Positions 1 to 8,382 are shown, counted from the stretch's first letter. The stretch is 64,000 nt of DNA from an uncultured Winogradskyella sp. (GCF_947498345.1 NZ_CANMJY010000007.1:124001-188000); one strand, 5' to 3'. Numbers and translations: made by a program. Notes: generated by a model not told the origin, from the sequence alone.

Positions 1-943
1 ACAAATCATCTGAGTTGAAAACAGTAGTCTGTTCCATGATTTTTCTTCGAACTTCAGTTAAAGTCATTCGATCTGTTTCAGGATTAAAGTTATCTAATCG
101 TCCCGCTACTTGAGTTGGTTGAAGCGTAACACCTCTAACACACTTTTGTTTTAGCGCATAGTCGATAATTTTTCCTATTTCGTTATCGTTTAACCCTTTT
201 TGAAGCGTAACTACTAAAGTAGTAGATAGATTTAGTTTGTTTAGATTTTCAATAGCTTTTTGGCGAGTTGTATTCAAATCTGCACGTCGTAATTCTTGCA
301 AAACTGAATTTTCAAACGAATCAAATTGCAAATAAATTTCAAAATCTGGTGTGTAAGATTTCAAGCGTTTAGCAAACTCAAAATCATTGGCAATTTTAAG
401 ACCATTGGTATTTAACATTAAATGCCTGATAGGTAAAGATTTTGCATAATCTAAAATCTCCCAAAATTGAGGATGAATAGTTGGTTCGCCACCAGAGATT
501 TGAACCACATCAGGTTCTTTCTCATTTTTAACAATAGTGTCTAGCATTACTTTAACCTCTTCCAGAGTACGATGTCTTCCATAAGTTGGCGATGAACCTG
601 CGTAGCACGTTGGACAAGTTAAATTGCATCGGTCTGTAACCTCTACGACTGTCAAGCAACTGTGTTGCTCATGGTCTGGACAAAGACCACAATCGTATGG
701 ACAACCGTAATGCGTTTTGGTATTAAATGTATGTGGCGTTTCACTAGGTTTGTTGTAGTTCCTAATATTCTTATAATACTCAATATCATCTGCAATTAAC
801 ACCTTAGAATTACCATGTTCATTACAGCGCTTTAGCATATAAACATTTTCATCTTCAAATACAATTTTAGCGTCAACACGTTTTAAGCACTCAGGACAAA
901 GACTTAAAGTAAAATCGTAGTAAGTATATTTTCTAACCGGCAT
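1..943 (-). CDS. Radical SAM protein, tetraether-synthase (Tes)-like; 3' end outside window
   Basis: Read by hand from the ATG at 943; the frame stays open to the left edge (about 314 residues present). The radical SAM cluster motif CX3CX2C is at C106, C110 and C113. It is preceded by a Cys-rich N-terminus: CPEC at 16-19, C40 in CNEHG, then C81, C85, C88 and C96. Such extra cysteines before a radical SAM core are typical, as far as I know, of the MJ0619/Tes group, whose archaeal member couples lipid tails carbon to carbon. The role here is inferred only. The start overlaps the 3' end of the Lgt-like gene by 11 bp on the same strand, so the two are probably translated together and act in one pathway. 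The substrate is unknown. Another radical SAM family with auxiliary clusters is possible. Confidence 0.8.
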   Translation of the reverse strand, partial: MPVRKYTYYDFTLSLCPECLKRVDAKIVFEDENVYMLKRCNEHGNSKVLIADDIEYYKNIRNYNKPSETPHTFNTKTHYGCPYDCGLCPDHEQHSCLTVVEVTDRCNLTCPTCYAGSSPTYGRHRTLEEVKVMLDTIVKNEKEPDVVQISGGEPTIHPQFWEILDYAKSLPIRHLMLNTNGLKIANDFEFAKRLKSYTPDFEIYLQFDSFENSVLQELRRADLNTTRQKAIENLNKLNLSTTLVVTLQKGLNDNEIGKIIDYALKQKCVRGVTLQPTQVAGRLDNFNPETDRMTLTEVRRKIMEQTTVFNSDDL

Positions 944-1676
944 TTATTGTTTTTTGAAGTATAAATTTTGAATAATACAACCAACAAATTACACATAATA
1001 ATTGTATAGTGCTTAAACCTAATATATAAAACACGTTAGGTTTTAAATATTCAATGAAAAACCGAAACACAAAATATAGTAGCATAAATAGCTTGAAGAG
1101 TTCACCGTTTTTTAATGTTAATTTATTTTGAATACTTTTTAGCCCTAAAAATAGCATAAACAGAAATATCAATTCGTAAAGCGAGGTTGGATGTCTAAGT
1201 AACCCATCGCCTAAATCCATTCCTAAGAATGTAGTCGTAACCTTTCCATAGGTAAATTCTTTAACACCCGAAAGAAAACAGCCAACACGACCAATAAAAA
1301 TTCCAAGTATTATTGGAAACACAAACAAATCGCCTGAAGATTGTTTTTCACCAATGATTTTTTTAGCTAATTCTACACCGAGTAACCCGCCAAATAAACC
1401 ACCCATTATAGTTTTAGTATTTAATAGCTGAATTAAATTTTGTTGAGAAAACACTACTATCGGATTTTCTAAAAGCCCAACTAACCGCGAGCCAATCAAA
1501 GCACCCAAAGCTGCTCCAAGAATAATGGATAAACGATTGCCAGAGCTTATAATATCGGTGCTTTTTCGCCTTAGAACGACATAGTATCTAAAGGCAATGA
1601 AAAATGCCATGTATTCTAAAACCAAATGAATGTTTATGGTGTAACCAAAAATTATAGGTTCAAACGGAATATTCAA
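933..1676 (-). CDS. Diverged prolipoprotein diacylglyceryl transferase (Lgt)-like membrane protein
   Basis: A 247-residue polytopic membrane protein with the Lgt layout. It keeps GRVGCFLSG (Lgt: GR-G-NF-NGE), HPTSLYE and the C-terminal RFFIEYLKP motif. Two expected features are missing: the HGG motif that carries the essential His reads MGG, and the Asn after GR-G is Cys. True Lgt moves diacylglyceryl from phosphatidylglycerol to lipoprotein cysteines. With those residues lost, this is more likely a paralogue acting on another lipid-linked substrate than the housekeeping enzyme. It overlaps the downstream radical SAM gene by 11 bp, suggesting a two-gene lipid-modifying unit. I withhold the symbol lgt. 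Confidence 0.75.
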   Translation of the reverse strand: MNIPFEPIIFGYTINIHLVLEYMAFFIAFRYYVVLRRKSTDIISSGNRLSIILGAALGALIGSRLVGLLENPIVVFSQQNLIQLLNTKTIMGGLFGGLLGVELAKKIIGEKQSSGDLFVFPIILGIFIGRVGCFLSGVKEFTYGKVTTTFLGMDLGDGLLRHPTSLYELIFLFMLFLGLKSIQNKLTLKNGELFKLFMLLYFVFRFFIEYLKPNVFYILGLSTIQLLCVICWLYYSKFILQKTINAG

Positions 1677-1715
1677 AAAACGAGATTTATAGGTTTAGTG
1701 ATTAAGACCAGTTTT

Positions 1716-2615
1716 TTAAAATAAAGCTGTAACAATTTCATCAATTCCTGAAGCATATGCTTTAATAAGATCTTGTTTTTTTGCTATAGCTGTTTGCTCA
1801 TCATGGCTGTTAGTTCCAAAAAAAGGCTCAGTAATAATGCAAGGAGCAGCTGTATATTTTAACAAGTGTCCTCCGCGTTCAGTGACTTTAACTTTTTTAG
1901 TGAAGCGATTTCTTAAACCCAACGCTTCTAAAACATGTCTTTGCATTATTAAAGCCATCTTATACCCTTTTTTTGAGCTGTGATAATACAACATCTCCGT
2001 ACCATTTGCACGAGAATTACCAGAGGCATTAAAATGTAAACTGACAATAAATTTTGGTTGCAATGCATTTATTTTTGCAGGTAAACGTGTGTAACCATTA
2101 CTTGTATCGTCCCTAAAAACAATTTTCACATTAGCTTTTTTAACCTTTTGCTTAACGGCTTCAGCAATTTCGGAGTTAAAATCGAACTCAAAAACATTGT
2201 TCAAAAGCATGCGAGCGCCTTTTTGACTTTGCCTATGGCCAACAACTAAAGCACATAAAGGTTTAGCGGTTGTATTAGGATCTGTTAATGGTTTAGGACC
2301 TATAACAATGTCTCTGGATTTTGTCAACTGTTCAATCAAAACATCCCAGGAGGTATTACCACTTTTTAGCATCTGAACTAAAATTTCAGAAATCCAACTA
2401 GGTGATATTTCAATCAGTTCACATTCAAAAAGCGTGTTGTTTTGAAAAAAACCACTGACAATAGCAATATGGCCTTCGTTTTCTCGTGCACCAACAAAAG
2501 GAAAATCGGAAGGATCATTAGGAGATTGTAGTTTTACTGAGGTTAATTTAATGATACCATGATTGGTTTCAAAATCGGAAGTATTCTTAAAAACACCTAT
2601 AAAATAACTTTTCAT
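1716..2615 (-). CDS. N-acetylmuramoyl-L-alanine amidase (Amidase_3-type)
   Basis: This 299-residue protein has the zinc amidase fold in its C-terminal half: GHRQSQKGA (first ligand His), SLHFNAS (SLH-NA motif) and TEPFFGTNSHDE (catalytic Glu). Such enzymes cut the amide bond between MurNAc and the stem peptide. The first 120 residues match no domain I recognise. There is no signal peptide or lipobox (it starts MKSYFIGVFK), which is odd for a cell-wall enzyme and resembles phage endolysins, although no phage genes lie nearby. It lies 39 bp upstream of the Lgt-like gene on the same strand and could be cotranscribed. Family confident, role not. Confidence 0.8.
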   Translation of the reverse strand: MKSYFIGVFKNTSDFETNHGIIKLTSVKLQSPNDPSDFPFVGARENEGHIAIVSGFFQNNTLFECELIEISPSWISEILVQMLKSGNTSWDVLIEQLTKSRDIVIGPKPLTDPNTTAKPLCALVVGHRQSQKGARMLLNNVFEFDFNSEIAEAVKQKVKKANVKIVFRDDTSNGYTRLPAKINALQPKFIVSLHFNASGNSRANGTEMLYYHSSKKGYKMALIMQRHVLEALGLRNRFTKKVKVTERGGHLLKYTAAPCIITEPFFGTNSHDEQTAIAKKQDLIKAYASGIDEIVTALF

Positions 2616-2785
2616 TACATGGATTTTTGGTATTCTAAGGTACTAAAAACTACAAGATTATGTGAGAAAAGGATTAAATAAAATCTTTGTACATTTTTAT
2701 TTCTGCCATATACTGTTGGTATAAAACAAACCATGCTTTTTAGGCTTTTAGTAAAAAGCACTAATTTTGTTTTAAAATTTGAGAC

Positions 2786-3778
2786 TTGGTTAAAATCGGA
2801 GACATAGAATTAGGCGACTTTCCATTGCTTTTAGCACCAATGGAAGATGTTAGTGATCCACCATTTCGCACATTGTGTAAAGAACAAGGAGCAGATGTGG
2901 TCTACACAGAGTTTGTATCTAGCGAAGGTTTAATTCGTAATGCTGCTAAAAGTGTTATGAAACTAGATATCTATGAGAAGGAACGACCAGTCGGTATTCA
3001 GATTTTCGGTGCCAATATGGATAGCATGTTACAAACTATTGATATTGTAGAAAAATCTAACCCAGATATTATTGATATCAATTTTGGATGTCCTGTTAAA
3101 AAAGTAGTATCAAAAGGTGCTGGAGCGGGAATTCTTAAAGATATCTGTTTAATGGAAAAGTTAACAGCAGAAATGGTAAAGCGCACCAATTTACCTGTAA
3201 CTGTTAAAACTCGTTTAGGTTGGGACCACGACTCAATTAAGATTGTTGAGGTAGCAGAACGTTTACAAGATGTTGGAATAAAATCTATTGCTATTCACGG
3301 ACGTACACGAGCCCAAATGTATAAAGGCAATGCGGATTGGAAACCCATTGCCGAAGTGAAGAACAACCCCCGAATGCACATTCCGGTATTTGGAAACGGT
3401 GATGTCAATACACCAGAACGTGCAATCGAAATGAGAGACAACTACGGCCTCGATGGCGCAATGATAGGTAGAGCATCTATTGGAAACCCATGGTTTTTTA
3501 AGCAAATAAAGCATTATTTTAAAACAGGAGAGCATCTAGCGCCTATTTCAATGCCAGAGCGTGTTGAAGCTGCCAGGCGTCATTTACAAATGTCGATTGA
3601 TTGGAAGGGCGAGAAACTTGGGGTTTTTGAAACGAGAAGGCACTATACTAATTACTTTAAAGGTATCCCAAACTTTAAAGAATATCGAATGAAAATGGTG
3701 ACGAGCGATGATTCTAAAGATGTTTTTGCTGCTTTTGATGAGGTGCTTGAGAAGTTTGGTGACTACCAGTTTGCTTAG
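2786..3778 (+). CDS. dusB: tRNA-dihydrouridine synthase (DusB type)
   Basis: This FMN enzyme reduces uridine to dihydrouridine in the tRNA D-loop. The TIM-barrel motifs are clear: LLLAPMEDVSDPPFR near the start, NFGCPVKKV with the catalytic Cys, KTRLGW, IHGRTR and GNGDVNTPE, then IGRASIGNPWFF. The length of 330 residues is normal. It starts with TTG at 2786; an in-frame TGA lies at 2780-2782 and no ATG occurs before the conserved APMEDV motif, so the TTG start is forced. It stands alone, convergent with the ABC permease gene. Confidence 0.92.
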   Translation: MVKIGDIELGDFPLLLAPMEDVSDPPFRTLCKEQGADVVYTEFVSSEGLIRNAAKSVMKLDIYEKERPVGIQIFGANMDSMLQTIDIVEKSNPDIIDINFGCPVKKVVSKGAGAGILKDICLMEKLTAEMVKRTNLPVTVKTRLGWDHDSIKIVEVAERLQDVGIKSIAIHGRTRAQMYKGNADWKPIAEVKNNPRMHIPVFGNGDVNTPERAIEMRDNYGLDGAMIGRASIGNPWFFKQIKHYFKTGEHLAPISMPERVEAARRHLQMSIDWKGEKLGVFETRRHYTNYFKGIPNFKEYRMKMVTSDDSKDVFAAFDEVLEKFGDYQFA

Positions 3779-3839
3779 TTTTTTGCAAAATCACTAAGAA
3801 TTAAATAGTTCTTCACTTTTTTAAAATAGTTAATGCTAT

Positions 3840-5042
3840 TTAAGATTTAATCAACCTTTTTGTAATGCGTTGCGAGGCAACTTGAGATGCTATAATACCC
3901 AAGGCAAAAATTGTTGCTAAAACAACAAGCACATTTAAGACATTTAATCTTACAGGGTATGGTAGCTCGGGAGTTAACATTATTAAATTAAAAGTTTGTT
4001 GTAAAAACACAATCAATAGCCCAAGGGTAACACCAATAATTCCACTTACCATAGTCATTAAACTTCCTTGCCAAAAGAAGATTGATTTTATTTCTTTGGG
4101 TTGAACACCTAAGTTGAACAAAGTGTTCAAAGATTTTTTTTTGTCTAATATCATCATAATAATTGCACCAATAACATTAAAGAGCGCAATGATAATCACT
4201 AAGGTGAAAATGAGATAAATTGCCAGGTTTTCGGTATTTAGCATTTTAAATAAGGCGTCATTAAGCTGTTCTCTGTTTTTAATGATAAATCTATCTTTAT
4301 AGGTTTTTTTAAGTTGTGTTCTAACTTCACTTTCATCAGCTCTGGAATCCAACTTTAATTCTAAAGAACTAATTTGATGGTCTTTGTAGTTTAATAATTC
4401 TTTTGCCAGGTTTATACCTGAGAAGATATATTCGTCATTAAGCTCTTCATTAATGTCAAAAAGCCCAACATTACTTACGTATACTGAATTATAAATACTT
4501 TTTAATGAGCTCGATTGTCCTTTCCCAGGTTTTGGAACATAAATTGCTAAAGGTTTTCGGTAATTAAGAATGCCAAAGGAGAGGTTGTTAGAAATTCCCC
4601 AACCAGAAACCACATCATTACTATGGGGCGATAACCAATTGCCTTTCGTTACCATAGAGTCGATGTTAGTAACATTTAAGAAATTAGAGTCCACACCTTT
4701 TAGAGTGGCGAGTAAATTTTTATTTTCAGATTTTATGATGATGCGCTCTTCTATAATTTCAGAATAATAAGCTATTCCGTCAATTGAAGTTAATTTTAAC
4801 TTATCGTCTTCAGAGAACAGAAACGATTTACCCTCTGTTGAAATTAATTTTAAATCGGGATCTACAAAAGAAGAAAATTGAAGGCTATAATCTTTCAGTC
4901 CAGCAAAAACAGAAAGCACAATAAACAAAGCTGCTGATGCAATAATAACTCCACCAGAAGCAATGCTTGTCATTATATTTATAGCATTATTGCTGCTTTT
5001 AGAAAACAGATATCGTTTTGCTATATAAAAGGGGAAGTTCAA
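3840..5042 (-). CDS. FtsX-like ABC transporter permease (LolC/E type)
   Basis: A 400-residue permease with one N-terminal transmembrane helix (about 25-50), a large periplasmic MacB-type domain (about 50-265) and three C-terminal helices (about 275-395) holding the FtsX domain. LolC/LolE proteins of this form release lipoproteins from the inner membrane. The N-terminal FYIAKRYLFSK is typical of the Bacteroidota members. It starts with TTG at 5042, one base after the rbfA stop (TAG-A-TTG), so it is translationally coupled to rbfA. No LolD ATPase is adjacent and must be encoded elsewhere. The exact substrate is inferred. Confidence 0.85.
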   Translation of the reverse strand: MNFPFYIAKRYLFSKSSNNAINIMTSIASGGVIIASAALFIVLSVFAGLKDYSLQFSSFVDPDLKLISTEGKSFLFSEDDKLKLTSIDGIAYYSEIIEERIIIKSENKNLLATLKGVDSNFLNVTNIDSMVTKGNWLSPHSNDVVSGWGISNNLSFGILNYRKPLAIYVPKPGKGQSSSLKSIYNSVYVSNVGLFDINEELNDEYIFSGINLAKELLNYKDHQISSLELKLDSRADESEVRTQLKKTYKDRFIIKNREQLNDALFKMLNTENLAIYLIFTLVIIIALFNVIGAIIMMILDKKKSLNTLFNLGVQPKEIKSIFFWQGSLMTMVSGIIGVTLGLLIVFLQQTFNLIMLTPELPYPVRLNVLNVLVVLATIFALGIIASQVASQRITKRLIKS

Positions 5043-5043
5043 T

Positions 5044-5436
5044 CTAGGATTTTTTTCTATCGTCCAATAAATCAGGATTTTCTATAGGATTATCTCCTTC
5101 TTTAAGAGAACGCTCAATACCATCAATATATTCTAAAGAATCGTCAATAAAAAACTCTAGCTGCGGCATTCGCCTTAATTGATGACGTGTACGCTGAGCT
5201 AGCTCATGCCTAATTAAGGGTTTGTTAGATTGTATGCCTTCTAGTAATGGTTGCGCTTCTTTATTTGGAAAAATGCTTAAGTAAACTTTAGCCATAGATA
5301 AATCTACAGTAACACTAACTTTAGAGACTGAAATAATTACACCCTTAAGCCCACCGTCAGAAGCAGCACGCTGCAAAACATCTACCAGATCTTGTTGTAA
5401 AATGCCTGCTATTTTTTTCTGTCTATTACTTTCCAT
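5044..5436 (-). CDS. rbfA: 30S ribosome-binding factor RbfA
   Basis: A 130-residue protein with the RbfA KH-like fold: N-terminal RQKKIAGILQQDLVDVLQR, central VSVTVDLSMAKVYLSIFP, and the C-terminal RHQLRRMPQLEFFIDDSLEY signature. RbfA binds the 5' domain of 16S rRNA during late 30S maturation and is needed in the cold. It is first in a two-gene unit with the LolC/E-type permease, a pairing common in flavobacteria. A TACTTTTG sequence on the minus strand (5448-5441) matches the TAnnTTTG box but lies only 4 bp before the ATG, so it may be chance. Confidence 0.95.
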   Translation of the reverse strand: MESNRQKKIAGILQQDLVDVLQRAASDGGLKGVIISVSKVSVTVDLSMAKVYLSIFPNKEAQPLLEGIQSNKPLIRHELAQRTRHQLRRMPQLEFFIDDSLEYIDGIERSLKEGDNPIENPDLLDDRKKS

Positions 5437-5529
5437 GATGCAAAAGTAGAGGATATTTGAAGATTATCTTATTTTTGATAGTAGAATTTATTATACATAT
5501 TGTCGTTTTTAAGAAAACTAAAACAAAGA

Positions 5530-5547
5530 TTCCCGCTTTCTCGGGAA
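5530..5547. repeat. Small GC-rich hairpin just upstream of the epimerase gene
   Basis: TTCCCG, a 6-nt spacer (CTTTCT), then CGGGAA forms a perfect 6-bp stem in otherwise AT-rich DNA. It ends 6 bp before the ATG at 5554. It resembles short palindromes that I recall being scattered between flavobacterial genes; only this copy was noticed in the window. In the mRNA it would sit where the ribosome binds, so a translational effect is possible. Confidence 0.6.
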
Positions 5548-5553
5548 ATATAG

Positions 5554-5958
5554 ATGAGAAAAATAGAACATATAGGTATAGCCGTAAAAGATATTGAAGG
5601 CTCTAACACTCTTTTTAAGTCGTTATTCGGAAAAGCACATTATAAAATAGAAGATGTAGAAAGTGAAGGTGTAAAAACGTCTTTTTTTAAGTGTGGGCCT
5701 AATAAAATAGAATTGCTTCAAGCCACAAAAGCAGATAGTCCTATAGCGAAATTTATTGAGAAGAAAGGTGAGGGTATTCATCACATAGCTTTTGCTGTAG
5801 ATGATATTGAAAAGGAAATAAAGCGTTTAACAAAAGAAGGCTTTAAAATGATACACGAAAAACCCAAAAAGGGAGCAGATAACAAGCTTATTGCATTTTT
5901 ACACCCTAAATCCACAAATGGAGTTTTAGTAGAGTTGTGCCAAGAAATAATGGACTAA
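5554..5958 (+). CDS. mce: Methylmalonyl-CoA epimerase
   Basis: A 134-residue vicinal-oxygen-chelate protein made of two beta-alpha-beta-beta-beta modules. Likely metal ligands are His in IEHIGIAV, a residue in IELLQ, His in GIHHIAFAVDD and Glu in VLVELCQ, which is the epimerase pattern. It interconverts (R)- and (S)-methylmalonyl-CoA between propionyl-CoA carboxylase and methylmalonyl-CoA mutase. The mutase genes are not in the window. It stands alone, preceded by a small hairpin and followed by a tRNA gene. Another VOC family member is possible but less likely given the length and the GEGIHHIAF motif. Confidence 0.88.
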   Translation: MRKIEHIGIAVKDIEGSNTLFKSLFGKAHYKIEDVESEGVKTSFFKCGPNKIELLQATKADSPIAKFIEKKGEGIHHIAFAVDDIEKEIKRLTKEGFKMIHEKPKKGADNKLIAFLHPKSTNGVLVELCQEIMD

Positions 5959-6044
5959 AACGATTTGTTTTTCTTGTAGAGTTTTAAAATATATAGTAAT
6001 ATTGCACTCGCTTTAGAAATAAAGTAGATTGACATTAGTCAATT

Positions 6045-6118
6045 GGTCCTATAGCTCAGTTGGTTAGAGCACCTGACTCATAATCAGGTGGTCCATGGTT
6101 CGAGTCCATGTGGGACCA
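6045..6118 (+). tRNA. tRNA with CAU anticodon (Met elongator or Ile2)
   Basis: The full cloverleaf can be drawn: acceptor GGTCCTA with TGGGACC, anticodon stem CCTGA/TCAGG with loop CTCATAA (anticodon CAT), T-arm with GGTTCGAGTCC, and discriminator A at 6118. No CCA is encoded. CAU tRNAs can be initiator Met, elongator Met or lysidine-modified Ile2. The paired first base pair (G-C) rules out a normal initiator. Elongator Met and Ile2 cannot be separated by eye. Confidence 0.93.
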
Positions 6119-6126
6119 CTCTATAG

Positions 6127-6157
6127 AAACTGTTTCATTAATATGAGGCAGTTTTTT
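6127..6157 (+). terminator. Terminator after the CAU tRNA gene
   Basis: AAACTG (6127-6132) pairs with CAGTTT (6149-6154). The stem extends inward through TTTCAT and ATGAGG (two G-U pairs) to a 4-nt loop, 12 bp in all, and is followed by a T run. It begins 8 bp after the tRNA. Confidence 0.75.
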
Positions 6158-6376
6158 GTTTTTTAACATATCTGTTGCAATTACTAAGGTGCTATGTATT
6201 CTAAATTAATATTATATTTGCGGTATAAGTTTGCTCAAAAATGTGAGTTTCTTCCCTAATTTTCCCACATTTTATGCGTTTCGTCGATAATATTTGCCGT
6301 TCAAAGACGTTTTTTAGTTATATTTATTTTGTTAGCTCAGTTTTTTTTTTACTTTTACACACCCTTAGTTGATAAT

Positions 6377-6577
6377 ATGAAGGATAGAAAAATGTTTGCC
6401 TCAATCTTATTTTTTTTCTTGGGCTTAATAGCTATGGCTCAGGGAGGTGCACCTCCTCCGCCTATGCCTCCTCCGCCTCCAGGGCTTCCAATTGACAATG
6501 GAATACTAGTATTATTTGTTGTTGCTTTAAGTTTTGGAATTTACAAAGCGTATAAACTTTCGAGAAAAACAGTTTAG
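6377..6577 (+). CDS. Small signal-peptide protein with Pro-rich linker and PID-type C-terminal anchor
   Basis: A 66-residue protein. From the ATG at 6377 it has a signal peptide ending LIAMAQ, then GGAPPPPMPPPPPGLPID, one transmembrane helix (NGILVLFVVALSFGIY) and a basic tail (KAYKLSRK). The PGLPID-helix-basic order is the small flavobacterial sorting-signal type I know as PID-CTERM, which resembles exosortase substrates. Almost nothing is left besides signals and the Pro-rich linker. An upstream in-frame start at 6329 would put extra residues before the signal peptide and is less likely. Its stop codon overlaps that of ribE (shared TTAG). Function unknown. Confidence 0.75.
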   Translation: MKDRKMFASILFFFLGLIAMAQGGAPPPPMPPPPPGLPIDNGILVLFVVALSFGIYKAYKLSRKTV

Positions 6578-7164
6578 TATCTTAAATCGTTTAAACGTTT
6601 TACATATTTCCCAATCACATCAAATTCTAGATTAACTTTATCACCGATAGATAGATTTTTAAATGTAGTGTGCTCATATGTATAGGGAATAATGGCTACA
6701 GAAAATTGGTTTAATTTTGAATTTACAACCGTTAAACTAACACCATTTATAGTAATAGACCCTTTCTCTATGGTAATGTTATTAAGATGTTTATCATATT
6801 CAAAAGTAAAAAACCAACTGCCATTGTCTTCAATAACAGATATGCATTTAGCAGTTTGATCGACATGTCCTTGTACAATATGGCCATCTAAGTGGTCTCC
6901 TAATTTCATGGCGCGTTCAATGTTAACAAGATCACCTTTAGAAAGTAAGCCTAAATTAGTTTTGTCTAGTGTTTCTTGTATAGCAGTAACCGTGTAACAA
7001 TCATCATTAATTCTTACTACAGTTAAGCAAACTCCGTTATGCGCTACACTCTGGTCAATTTTTAATTCTGAAGTTATAGAAGTTTTAACATCAATATGAA
7101 GATTCCCTCCATCTTTTTCGAGTTTTTCGATTGTTCCTAAATCTTCAATGATACCTGTAAACAT
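6574..7164 (-). CDS. ribE: Riboflavin synthase, alpha chain
   Basis: A 196-residue protein built as two similar lumazine-binding halves. Each begins with an internal repeat: MFTGIIEDLG at 1-10 and LDGHIVQGHVDQT near 93, with SVAHNGVCLTV and GSITINGVSLTV as matching motifs. It dismutates two 6,7-dimethyl-8-ribityllumazines into riboflavin. MFTGI is the classical N-terminus, which fixes the start. It is divergent from pdxA across 98 bp. A TAACTTTG box on the minus strand (7205-7198) is a plausible -7 element. No FMN riboswitch was recognised upstream. Confidence 0.95.
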   Translation of the reverse strand: MFTGIIEDLGTIEKLEKDGGNLHIDVKTSITSELKIDQSVAHNGVCLTVVRINDDCYTVTAIQETLDKTNLGLLSKGDLVNIERAMKLGDHLDGHIVQGHVDQTAKCISVIEDNGSWFFTFEYDKHLNNITIEKGSITINGVSLTVVNSKLNQFSVAIIPYTYEHTTFKNLSIGDKVNLEFDVIGKYVKRLNDLRY

Positions 7165-7197
7165 TATATCTGCTTTATTTAATTAAATTTGCATTTG

Positions 7198-7205
7198 CAA
7201 AGTTA
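7198..7205 (-). promoter_or_regulatory. Candidate -7 box for ribE
   Basis: On the minus strand this reads TAACTTTG, matching the Bacteroidota TAnnTTTG box, 34 bp before the ribE ATG. The nearest upstream TTG triplets are 16 and 23 bp away rather than about 19, so the match is partial. Confidence 0.4.
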
Positions 7206-7262
7206 AGCACACAACTTAACCCAATTATCAATTTTAATAAAAAAATAGGATAATCACTTATT

Positions 7263-8303
7263 ATGAAGAAGGAAGAAAAAGTTATTGTTGGTATTTCTGT
7301 TGGCGACCTTAATGGTATTGGGCCAGAAATTATAATCAAAACTTATGAAGACACAAGGGTATTAGAGTTAAATACACCTGTTATTTTTGCTTCAGGTAAA
7401 ACCATGCAGTTTTTCAAGAACCATTTTAAGAGCAAGATTAACTTTTTTAATATTGATTCTCCAGACAAGTTGGCTCATGGAAAAGTAAATGTGGTTAACG
7501 TATGGAAGGAGCCTGTTAAGATTGAGTTTGGTAAAGAAGACCCAAAAATTGGACAATACGCAATTAAATCTCTTGAAGCTGCCACTAATGCACTTAAAGA
7601 CGGAAAAATAGATGTCTTGGTTACAGCGCCAATCAATAAACACAACATTCAATCGGATAAATTTAATTTCCCCGGCCACACGGATTATTTGGCTAAAGCA
7701 CTTAATGGAAAAAGTTTAATGTTTATGGTGTCCGAAAACTTACGAGTAGGTTTGTTAACTGATCATGTGCCATTAAAGGATGCGGCAAATCATATTACAG
7801 AAGAATTAATTCAAGAAAAAATCGCTACAGTAATTACCGCTTTAAAACAAGACTTTGGAATAAGCAAACCTAAAATTGCTGTTTTAGCCATAAACCCTCA
7901 TGCAGGGGATAATGGTGTAATAGGGAATGAAGATGACAAGGTTTTAAAACCAACACTAGAGAAAATAAAATCCGACGGACATTTGGTTTATGGCCCATAT
8001 TCTGCTGATAGTTTTTTTGGATCAAGCACTTATACAAAATTTGATGCTATAATTGCGTCATACCACGATCAGGGTTTAATACCTTTTAAAACAATAGCAT
8101 TTGGACAAGGTGTAAATTACACAGCTGGTTTGCACAAGGTAAGAACATCACCAGATCATGGCACAGCTTATGAAATTGCAGGCAAAGGAGAAGCAGACGA
8201 AGGTTCTTTTAAACAAGCAATTTATACTGCGATTAAGATTTACAGAAAGCGATTAGATTTTAATCATTACAGTAAAAACCCCTTAAAAAAAGCATCAAAG
8301 TAG
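7263..8303 (+). CDS. pdxA: 4-hydroxythreonine-4-phosphate dehydrogenase
   Basis: This 346-residue enzyme oxidises 4-phosphohydroxy-L-threonine in the DXP-dependent pyridoxal phosphate pathway. Motifs: GDLNGIGPEI at the N-terminus, TAPINKHNI, FPGHTDYLA, LTDHVPLKD (metal His), INPHAGDNG and the C-terminal YHDQGLIPFK with RTSPDHGTAYEIAG. Length and start are normal. It is divergent from ribE and followed by the DUF177/rpmF unit. A TAAATTTG sequence at 7184-7191 could be its -7 box, without a good -33 partner. Confidence 0.95.
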   Translation: MKKEEKVIVGISVGDLNGIGPEIIIKTYEDTRVLELNTPVIFASGKTMQFFKNHFKSKINFFNIDSPDKLAHGKVNVVNVWKEPVKIEFGKEDPKIGQYAIKSLEAATNALKDGKIDVLVTAPINKHNIQSDKFNFPGHTDYLAKALNGKSLMFMVSENLRVGLLTDHVPLKDAANHITEELIQEKIATVITALKQDFGISKPKIAVLAINPHAGDNGVIGNEDDKVLKPTLEKIKSDGHLVYGPYSADSFFGSSTYTKFDAIIASYHDQGLIPFKTIAFGQGVNYTAGLHKVRTSPDHGTAYEIAGKGEADEGSFKQAIYTAIKIYRKRLDFNHYSKNPLKKASK

Positions 8304-8352
8304 ATATCAACAAAATTTGTTAATATCTAAGCTTTAAATAACTAAAAATTTA

Positions 8353-8360
8353 TATATTTG
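8353..8360 (+). promoter_or_regulatory. Candidate -7 box for the DUF177-rpmF unit
   Basis: TATATTTG matches TAnnTTTG. Transcription would begin near 8366, giving a leader of about 17 nt for the ATG at 8383 but only about 5 nt for the ATG at 8371. No convincing -33 TTG is at the right distance. Confidence 0.45.
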
Positions 8361-8382
8361 CAGGCTCAAAATGAGTGTGGTA

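Noticed and set aside
933..1676. Naming the first complete gene lgt
   Set aside because: The essential His motif and the Asn of the signature are absent.
7165..7262. FMN riboswitch upstream of riboflavin synthase
   Set aside because: The 98-bp gap is too short and AT-rich, and none of the conserved FMN-aptamer motifs is visible.
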